NCBI GenBank assembly: GCA_964405075.1
Contig: CAYOMP010000046.1
Coordinates: forward strand, 1 to 17,279
DNA length: 17,279 nucleotides
Reading direction: 5' to 3'
From: CAYOMP01 sp964405075
GTDB lineage: Bacteria > Bacillota > Clostridia > Lachnospirales > Lachnospiraceae
Numbering within the stretch: position 1 is the first letter of the stretch; each line of letters starts with the position of its first letter. A model generated the notes under the pieces. That model was not told the origin of the DNA. It did no database searches and saw only the letters and a list, made by a program, of their open reading frames with translations. Below are positions 11,680 through 17,279 of this stretch, in pieces. A program made the translations under genes and the position numbers.

Positions 11680-13047
11680 ATGAAATATGGAAAAATAATA
11701 TGTATAGTGACACTTATTCTTATGTGTATTTTGGGTAATAGTATTTATCTTAATGCAAAAGGTGGGGATACTATTGAAAATTATGTATCAGAATTTCAAG
11801 ATAAAACTAAATGTAATTCTGTCAATATTGTGGTATATGATGATGGAAAGGTATATTATTATGGAAATGGAAAAGCAGATGGTTTATACCAAATAGGTTC
11901 TATGACAAAAGCATTCACAGGATTAGGAATAATGAAATTAGTTCAAGAAGGTAAAATTGTGCCAGAGGAGAAAATATCGGTTTATTTGCCTGAGTTTGAA
12001 GTGTATTATGAGGGTGAAAAGGTAGAAATTTCAGTAAATGAATTACTATCCCAGACAAGTGGTTTTACCAATTCAGAAAGAGATTATCCCAGTGCAAAGA
12101 AAGATATGACACTTTCAGAGTGGGTGAAAAATATATCAGGAAGTGAACTTAAAGTTAGACCAGGAGAACAATATTCTTATTCAAATGTGAATTATAATTT
12201 GCTTGGGGCGATTATAGAAAATGTATCTGGTATTTCATACAAGGAATATATGGAGAAGGAGATTTTGATTCCTTTAGGTCTTGAACACACTTACATTGGA
12301 TTTCCAGAAGATGAAGAGAATATTGTTAAAGGTACCAGATTAGGTTATTGGAAAGCCTATAACTTTGATTTGGATGTGAGAGAGGGTACAATACCTGCGG
12401 GATATTTTTATTCAAATATTACTGATATGTGTAGATGGACGGAGCTTTGGCTTGGCAAATCGGATATACCTGCATCGTATAAGGAACTTATAGAAGAAAT
12501 CAAAAAAATGTTGAATCAAGATAATGAATATTATGCCGGATGGGAATATTTTGGTGAAGGAGTTATAGGACATTCTGGAGGGACAGCGAATTACTCTTCA
12601 CGAATTGCTTTTTCCACAGAGAAAAATGCAGGTGTGTGCGTCCTTACAAATTTGAATGTTGCTGCTTCAACGGATAGCTTATGTAATGACATATTGGCGG
12701 TAACTATGGGAAAAGCACCTACTGGGTTCTCATATGATATATGGACTATTTTTGATAATATTTTTAGCGTGATTACTATTATCGGTGGGATATTTCTTTT
12801 GGCTATTATATTTAAGTTTAACAATATTTGGGCAATGATTGTCAGTGATGTGGTAAGCATAGTATTTTTAGCAGGTATTTTAGTTGTTATGCCGGTTATA
12901 TTTCAATCAGGATGTGGTACGATTCTGTTTATTTGGGCACCTTGGAGTATGTTAGGTGGTATAATAGTAGCATTAATGGATGTGACTATTTTGAGTATAA
13001 AGATTTGTAGGTGGAAGAAGAATGAGAATAATAACGCGAAAAGTTGA
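11680..13047 (+). CDS. Serine beta-lactamase-fold protein with membrane tail
   Basis: The 455-residue protein starts with a signal peptide or anchor (residues 5-25). A class C beta-lactamase / penicillin-binding-like domain follows to about 345: SMTK (Ser74, Lys77) nucleophile, YSN (167-169), and HSGG (298-301) in place of the KTG motif. The C-terminal 100 residues hold three membrane helices, with a basic end RWKKNENN. The catalytic domain thus lies outside the cell. These proteins are often esterases or D-amino-acid peptidases acting on peptidoglycan or small peptides rather than antibiotic lactamases. GGAGG precedes ATG 11680. The 3' end overlaps the LytTR gene by 26 bases, so the two are tightly coupled. 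Confidence 0.88.
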   Translation: MKYGKIICIVTLILMCILGNSIYLNAKGGDTIENYVSEFQDKTKCNSVNIVVYDDGKVYYYGNGKADGLYQIGSMTKAFTGLGIMKLVQEGKIVPEEKISVYLPEFEVYYEGEKVEISVNELLSQTSGFTNSERDYPSAKKDMTLSEWVKNISGSELKVRPGEQYSYSNVNYNLLGAIIENVSGISYKEYMEKEILIPLGLEHTYIGFPEDEENIVKGTRLGYWKAYNFDLDVREGTIPAGYFYSNITDMCRWTELWLGKSDIPASYKELIEEIKKMLNQDNEYYAGWEYFGEGVIGHSGGTANYSSRIAFSTEKNAGVCVLTNLNVAASTDSLCNDILAVTMGKAPTGFSYDIWTIFDNIFSVITIIGGIFLLAIIFKFNNIWAMIVSDVVSIVFLAGILVVMPVIFQSGCGTILFIWAPWSMLGGIIVALMDVTILSIKICRWKKNENNNAKS

Positions 13048-13465
13048 TAATCAACCATTAACTGTTATTGTTGAGTATCCCAAGATGGATAAGATGTCTG
13101 AAAGAATTATTGAAAAAATAAAACATATGGATGTCTATTTTATAGGAAAGATGGGAGACAAATCAACCAGGATAGATATTTCTGATGTGTATTATTTTGA
13201 AAATGTAGAAAGAAAAGTGTTTTTGTATACCCAAAATGATGTATATCGTTTTGACGGTAACATGCCAGATATTGATGAAATGATAATCAACACAGAGCTA
13301 GTTCGAGTGTCAAGAACCTGCATTATAAACACAGAGCATTTAAAAGAAATGAGACAAATTAAGAATAGCCATTTGGAAGCGATAATGGATAATGATGAGA
13401 TTATTATAGTTTCAAGAAAATATTTAAAAGATATCAAAAATATATTCAGGAGGAGTAATGTATGA
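13022..13465 (+). CDS. LytTR-family DNA-binding response protein (no receiver)
   Basis: At 147 residues it is a LytTR domain (about 45-143) with a short N-terminal region and no receiver domain, so no phosphorylation site. The domain shows the family's pattern: an ISDVYYFENVERKVFLYT strand pair, DIDEMI, LVRVSRTCIINTEHL (the FxRIHRSxLVN-type motif), and a final IIVSRKYLKDIKNIF. It should bind direct repeats in DNA. AGGTGGAAG precedes ATG 13022, inside the beta-lactamase-fold gene. Its stop overlaps the DUF3021 start by four bases (ATGA). LytTR-DUF3021 pairs are common, and the membrane partner probably controls the regulator. Candidate target: the direct repeats at 11584-11618. Confidence 0.9.
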   Translation: MRIITRKVDNQPLTVIVEYPKMDKMSERIIEKIKHMDVYFIGKMGDKSTRIDISDVYYFENVERKVFLYTQNDVYRFDGNMPDIDEMIINTELVRVSRTCIINTEHLKEMRQIKNSHLEAIMDNDEIIIVSRKYLKDIKNIFRRSNV

Positions 13466-13863
13466 AAAAGATTTTACGAGATACATGCATTTTGGCGTCA
13501 TTGATGATTCTGATAGTGTTTGCTTTTTCAATTATCTGGGCAGGAATAACCCAGGAAATAATGTTGGTATTTCAACTGTTTGGCTTATCCCTTATGATTT
13601 CCATTGTAAATAATGTTTTTGATGATATTACGTCTCTTTCGATTATATACAGTTATTTCGTGAAATATATTTTGATTACAAGTATTGTTATTATGTATGG
13701 ATTTATTGTGGGATGGTTTTATAGAACTAATTTTTGGATGGCATTTATATATGTTGCTATTGTATTTGTGTTGGCATATTTCTTAGAATTGTTTGCTACA
13801 AGAAAAGATATAGAGTATATCAATACGAAGATAAAGGAACGAACCACTCAAAATAGTAATTAG
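13462..13863 (+). CDS. DUF3021 family membrane protein
   Basis: This 133-residue protein has four membrane helices (about 8-28, 33-52, 64-88, 93-112) and a basic, polar C-terminal tail (RKDIEYINTKIKERTTQNSN). Size, helix number and place directly after a LytTR gene match DUF3021, usually taken as the membrane partner of LytTR regulators. The start overlaps the LytTR stop (ATGA), with AGGAGGAG just before, so translation is coupled. It may hold the regulator at the membrane or pass on an envelope signal; this comes from the known gene pairing, not from motifs. It is last in the operon, with a hairpin between it and the convergent gene. Confidence 0.85.
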   Translation: MKKILRDTCILASLMILIVFAFSIIWAGITQEIMLVFQLFGLSLMISIVNNVFDDITSLSIIYSYFVKYILITSIVIMYGFIVGWFYRTNFWMAFIYVAIVFVLAYFLELFATRKDIEYINTKIKERTTQNSN

Positions 13864-13896
13864 AAAAACAAAAGATCTTGAGATAAAGAAAATTAT

Positions 13897-13954
13897 ATGC
13901 ATCTCCTTCAGATAAATAGTTCCAGTATTTCAACAGTTTATCTAAGGGGAGCAT
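13897..13954. terminator. Imperfect hairpin between convergent genes
   Basis: AGATAAA (13910-13916) pairs with TTTATCT (13937-13943). The stem continues, with mismatches, through CTCCTT against AAGGGGAG, and ATGC/GCAT close the ends. The loop is 20 bases. It sits between the DUF3021 stop and the stop of the minus-strand gene and probably serves both; T tracts are weak on either side. Confidence 0.45.
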
Positions 13955-13973
13955 ATCTTTATGATAGAAAACT

Positions 13974-15617
13974 TTAAATCTTATCATGTAAATATAAATC
14001 TATAAATACGTCTAATATATCAGGGTCAAATTGTGTACCACGATTTTTCTTTAACTCTGATAATATTTGTTCCTTTGAAAGTGAATCTCGATAAACACGT
14101 TTGCTATTCATAGCATCAAAGGAGTCTGCAACAGTGATGACTCGTGCAATCAGAGGAATATCTTCTCCGCTTAATCCTGTAGGATAACCCTTACCATCGT
14201 AGCGCTCATGGTGATATAGAGCTCCTGCATTCAAATTTGGAATCATAGTAATATCTTTTAGTATATCGGCTCCAATTGTAGTATGTCGTTTTATTTCTTC
14301 ATATTCTTCGTTAGTAACAGCGGAAGGCTTTTTTAACACAGCATCTGAAACACCGATTTTTCCTATATCGTGAAGTAAAGCAATATTTTTGATTTCTTGA
14401 ATCTCATCATCGCTCCAGCCTAAAGCTTCAGCTATTTTTGCACTATATTCTGATACACGTTCACTATGTCCCTTTGTATAAAGATCTTTGGCATCGATTG
14501 TATTTGCAATGGTGGTAATGGATTGTAGCGTAAGGCGTTCCATTTGTCTTGTTTTTTTCTCCAAATCCATTTGTAATTGTTGTTTTAATTCATTTACTTC
14601 ATTATACATACGTTCTTCTTCGGTTAAATCATAAACAAAGCAGGCGATATACATTGGATCATCATACTTGTCCTTGATAGTAGAAAGAATCAGAGAACAT
14701 ACAGTGTCCGATTTTCTAGTACTTAATTTTACCCCTTCAGAACTATTATCTGAATTTAAAAGACTTGTAGCCTCCTCTTTGGAAATTTGAAAAAGTTCAG
14801 AAAATTCAGGGTGAGTATTTTCAGCAATTTCCAAAAAGCTAAGTGCAAATTCATTAGACATAATAAGTTTACCGGAGGCGTCAAAGAATAATACGCTGTT
14901 ATCTACATTGTGGTAAATATAATCACTCATACTACTTGCTGACAATTCGAAAGCACTCAAATGGTCTGCTACATATACATTGAAGACATAGCATATAAAA
15001 GCACCAACACCGGAAGCTGGGATAGACGGATATCCTAAGACTGGTAAAATAGTATCAGGAATCATAGTAAAAACAAGGGAAAAATGATAAACAAATAATA
15101 ACAATAATAGTTCTTTTTCACGTCGCAATGTAACATGAAAACGCCAATAAATTGCCATTGAGATAAGGAGTATCATTACTGTAAATATAAAAATGCCCTG
15201 AAAAGTTCTTGCAATTCCTGGATTGCTAGAATAGGCAGTTCTGCCATTATACCGGAAGAAATCTACTACTGAAGGGTTAGATACCAATAAGAAGTTGATG
15301 ATTCCCAAAATAAAAAATATTCTTATAATAGGGGTGAAAATTTTCTTTGGTGTATTTGTAATATGGCGAACGAAGATGAGTTCCACAATTAAAAAACCAC
15401 ATACACCAAACAATGCCAATGCACGCCACATATAACAGAAAGTATAATTTTCGCACATTCCCATCATACCATAGCCAAAATTCCAAAAAAAAGTCATCAG
15501 ACCATTTGCCATTAGGCATTTTCGAATAGTTCCGTTTCTCTTTTCCCGACGTACATAGTCATATCCATAAATTAAGGCAGATGTAGCCATTACAATCAAA
15601 ATAGTATTAATTGACAT
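13974..15617 (-). CDS. Membrane-PAS-HD-GYP protein, probable c-di-GMP phosphodiesterase
   Basis: In this 547-residue protein, residues 1-225 hold about seven membrane helices, like the 7TM sensor part of some histidine kinases. A PAS-like domain follows (about 230-335, with SVLFFDASGKLIMSNEFALS), then a coiled coil (335-365) and an HD-GYP domain (366-547). HD is in LLHDIGKIG (His416, Asp417), further metal ligands include His445 and His469/His470, and the GYP motif is HHERYDGKGYPTG (477-479). HD-GYP enzymes cleave cyclic di-GMP. All visible catalytic residues are present, so it is probably active. ATG 15617 has no good ribosome binding site; AGGAGA lies about 27 bases upstream and no nearer in-frame start exists. 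Confidence 0.9.
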   Translation of the reverse strand: MSINTILIVMATSALIYGYDYVRREKRNGTIRKCLMANGLMTFFWNFGYGMMGMCENYTFCYMWRALALFGVCGFLIVELIFVRHITNTPKKIFTPIIRIFFILGIINFLLVSNPSVVDFFRYNGRTAYSSNPGIARTFQGIFIFTVMILLISMAIYWRFHVTLRREKELLLLLFVYHFSLVFTMIPDTILPVLGYPSIPASGVGAFICYVFNVYVADHLSAFELSASSMSDYIYHNVDNSVLFFDASGKLIMSNEFALSFLEIAENTHPEFSELFQISKEEATSLLNSDNSSEGVKLSTRKSDTVCSLILSTIKDKYDDPMYIACFVYDLTEEERMYNEVNELKQQLQMDLEKKTRQMERLTLQSITTIANTIDAKDLYTKGHSERVSEYSAKIAEALGWSDDEIQEIKNIALLHDIGKIGVSDAVLKKPSAVTNEEYEEIKRHTTIGADILKDITMIPNLNAGALYHHERYDGKGYPTGLSGEDIPLIARVITVADSFDAMNSKRVYRDSLSKEQILSELKKNRGTQFDPDILDVFIDLYLHDKI

Positions 15618-15870
15618 TTTTTTTACTGAAACAAAATGCTTCTTTCTCCTTATCTTTTGTCTAATAGTCCTATTTTACCATAGGATAATCAATGTTAAAA
15701 GTTACTTTTAAGAAAAATTAGGTTTGGGATACTATAATATATAAGCTCTAAAGGTTTGGGTTTTTAAGGATTTATTGCCATATACAAAAATAGTAATTTG
15801 AAATTTTAGTTAAGCTAAAGGAGAGTTAAGGCTATATTTACATACGTAGTCAGATTTTTTTTATTTGGTA
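15618..15870. other. Intergenic region between divergent transcripts
   Basis: No gene is seen. It must hold the promoter of the minus-strand HD-GYP gene; a weak TAAAAT (complement of 15672-15677 region) is the only candidate noticed. A small inverted repeat TTTAG-TTAAG-CTAAA is near 15806-15820, followed by AAGGAGAG with no start codon after it. Confidence 0.3.
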
Positions 15871-15929
15871 TTGACAAGTAAGCGATTGCTTACTGTAATA
15901 ACAAAAAAGAAAGTAAGCATATGCTTATT
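15871..15929 (+). promoter_or_regulatory. Promoter with two TetR-type operators
   Basis: TTGACA (15871-15876), 17 bases and TGTAAT (15894-15899) form a strong promoter. AGTAAGC-GATT-GCTTACT (15877-15894), a perfect 7-4-7 palindrome, fills the spacer exactly. A second copy AGTAAGC-ATAT-GCTTATT (15912-15929, one mismatch) covers the expected start and leader. The tetR-like gene at 16701 is the likely source of the repressor. Confidence 0.8.
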
Positions 15930-15944
15930 TTCGAAGGAGAATAA

Positions 15945-16150
15945 ATGATGTGAAATATATGTATTATTGACAAAATAGTGGTTGCTAAAAATCAGAAACT
16001 TAAACAGGCACAGAAAAGGCAAAAAAACATTACCAGAAAAGAATTTTTGAAAAAGTAAATAATGCTCCCAAAGCAAAGATTCGAAAGATTGTAGAATTAG
16101 ATGATATACCATTTAAAGAATATAAGATTTCGAATAGTAAAGGATGTTAG
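15945..16150 (+). pseudogene. Small basic protein gene, broken (nonsense and frameshift)
   Basis: AAGGAGA (15934-15940) precedes ATG ATG TGA (15945-15953), so the frame stops at codon three. The same frame then continues as NICIIDKIVVAKNQKLKQ and ends at a TAA after FLKK. Adding one A to the run of seven at 16021-16027 joins it to a second frame, reading HYQKRIFEKVNNAPKAKIRK, then IVELDDIPFKEYKISNSKGC, and TAG 16148-16150. Repaired, it would be about 67 residues, strongly basic in the middle. No family is recognised. It is first in a unit with a regulated promoter and good ribosome binding site, followed 12 bases later by the membrane-protein gene. Confidence 0.45.
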
Positions 16151-16162
16151 GGAGGTAGTTAG

Positions 16163-16699
16163 ATGCGTAAAAGAAAACTTATAGTTGGTGTTGTACTTTT
16201 TATACTATTTGCGATGTCGTTATATTTAGTAGATTACAGCAGATTTGGAAGTAATGAGGTCGCCAAATATAATGACGGATATGGAACCGTCGATATGAAA
16301 TCTTATGACAGTGGTATAGTGCAAGAGGTATTGTCAGGAATGACACAAGAAGGAATAGATGTATACAAAACTTACTATTGGGTGGATGGAATATTTATTA
16401 TATTCTTTGGATTATTACAATGTTTTATCTCTATGATAATATATGGTTTTGTTAAAAAGAAGTCTATGAAGATTTTAGTTTGTTTATTTCCTATTGTCAG
16501 GGGGATTTGAGATATAATAGAAAATATGTTGTTATATATAACATTGTGCAATTTCCCGAATGTTGATACTTCCTTAGTAGGGGTTGCGAATATTTTTACT
16601 GCAATGAAGCTTTGGACAATACGATTATGGATATTGGAAGTGCTTATTGGAATTGTACTAGGAATTATAATGGAAATAGATAGGAAAAGAAAGAACTAA
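16163..16699 (+). pseudogene. Four-TM membrane protein gene interrupted by an in-frame TGA
   Basis: GGGAGG (16150-16155) precedes ATG 16163. The first 115 codons hold one N-terminal helix (residues 5-24), an outer loop with a Tyr/Asp-rich segment, and a second helix (VDGIFIIFFGLLQCFISMII). A third begins at KILVCLFPIVRGI, then TGA 16508-16510. The same frame goes on for 62 codons (DIIENMLLYITLCNF ... IMEIDRKRKN) to TAA 16697-16699. A TGG-to-TGA change would restore FPIVRGI-W-DIIENMLL; a D-x-x-E-N motif at this place is, as remembered, conserved in a family of small four-TM proteins. The window uses TGA as a true stop elsewhere (11525-11527, 13045-13047), so recoding is unlikely. The tetR-like gene begins one base after the stop. 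Confidence 0.6.
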
Positions 16700-16700
16700 T

Positions 16701-17279
16701 ATGAATACGAAAGAATGTATTATTTTTGAATCGTTAAAACTTTTTCCATAAATGGATTTGATGCAGTGTCAACCCGAATGATTGCAAGGAGTATTAATGC
16801 GTCAGATGCTGTGATATATAAACATTTTAAAAGTAAGCAGGAAATCTTAGATTGCATTATTGAGGAATGTATGACCAGATTTCAGAATAAATGCGCAGAG
16901 GTTAATTTAGAGAATCTTCACTGGAGTGAAGTAGAAAAAATCTGTATGGGAATGTTTGTGTATCAGACAACGGATGAATGGATTACGCATTTTAGGCAGT
17001 TGTTGTTAATAGAGCAGTTCAAAAATCCAAAGATGAAAGAGATTTACCAACAGGTGTTCATTGAAGGACCATTACAATCTATGAGTAATACATTTGCTGA
17101 ATTAATCAAACTGGGATATATGAAAGATGGAACTCCTGAAGTGTATGCTATGGAACTTTATGCTCCATTCTTTATGTATCATACTGTAGGTGGAGAATCA
17201 GAGAGAATTATTCAAAATTTGGAAGAGCACGTAACACGATTTAGAAGGAATGTTGCTACAGATATTAGTTTACTTGAAG
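16701..17279 (+). pseudogene. TetR-family regulator gene, frameshifted and cut by the window end
   Basis: ATG 16701 begins MNTKECIIFESLKLF, then meets TAA at 16749-16751. In another frame the TetR sequence continues from 16751: NGFDAVSTRMIARSINASDA (helix-turn-helix), VIYKHFKSKQEILDCIIEEC, then a helical ligand domain running past 17279 without a stop. One extra T in the run 16741-16745 would join the parts (LFSINGFDAVS). The shift lies before the DNA-binding helices, so the product would be inactive unless the base is a sequencing error or slippage restores it. It closes the operon headed by the operators at 15877-15929, its likely own sites. Confidence 0.7.

Noticed and set aside
11680..13047. 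True beta-lactamase conferring resistance
   Set aside because: It has HSGG in place of KTG and a three-helix membrane tail, features of esterase or peptidase relatives; resistance cannot be claimed from the sequence.
15861..16112. Minus-strand 83-codon ORF
   Set aside because: It is antisense to a strong regulated promoter, its operators and the broken small gene, and its Phe/Leu/His-rich product looks like a shadow of A-rich coding sequence.
16163..16699. TGA read as Trp (alternative code) or selenocysteine
   Set aside because: Several intact genes end in TGA (11527, 13047, 13465) and Trp is written TGG; no selenocysteine element was seen.

Overview
The window looks like chromosome from an AT-rich, low-GC Firmicute. 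The best guess is an anaerobic gut clostridium of the Lachnospiraceae type. The grounds are the strong AT bias, textbook sigma-A promoters (TTGACA-N17-TATAAT), strong AGGAGG-type ribosome binding sites, an OhrR close in sequence to the Bacillus one, and families common in that group (TIGR03905-like TSCPD protein, cytidylate-kinase-like AAA_26 protein, LytTR-DUF3021 pair, HD-GYP protein). No rRNA, tRNA, CRISPR array, transposase or phage gene was seen. It reads as a run of small regulator-plus-effector cassettes, several of them decaying.

Layout. 1-140 is the tail of an unrecognised gene. 385-480 is a tiny ORF with a perfect 24-bp tandem repeat. 469-2386 is a peroxide-defence cluster: two tandem Cys-type glutathione peroxidases, a small Cys-rich TSCPD protein and ohrR, with OhrR-like boxes before both transcription units. 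2492-5348 holds a membrane-tethered XRE regulator, a membrane-anchored C39-like cysteine peptidase, a small membrane gene broken by an in-frame TAA, and a CPBP (CAAX-type) protease split in two at a poly-A tract. 5522-6277 is a SAM methyltransferase.

6329-10301 is a TetR module. A tetR gene has a 7-4-7 palindrome at its own promoter, and an identical pair of half-sites lies just before the downstream genes: a DUF1330 protein, a metallo-beta-lactamase-fold hydrolase, then (after a hairpin with U-run) a MATE exporter and a cytidylate-kinase-like protein. This suggests inducible handling and export of a small molecule, which remains unknown.

10302-11527 has two large palindromes, a small broken ORF and an eight-TM membrane protein. 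11584-13863 is an envelope-type cassette: a serine beta-lactamase-fold protein with a membrane tail, a LytTR regulator and a DUF3021 membrane protein. Two near-identical 14-bp direct repeats 21 bp apart lie upstream of its likely promoter, a good candidate for the LytTR target. On the minus strand, 13974-15617 encodes a membrane-PAS-HD-GYP protein, a probable c-di-GMP phosphodiesterase.

15871-17279 is a second TetR cassette. Its promoter and two palindromic operators look intact, but all three genes (small basic protein, four-TM membrane protein, tetR) carry nonsense or single-base frameshift lesions. Together with the broken loci at 4299, 4612 and 10469, this suggests ongoing loss of accessory genes, or homopolymer sequencing errors that need checking.
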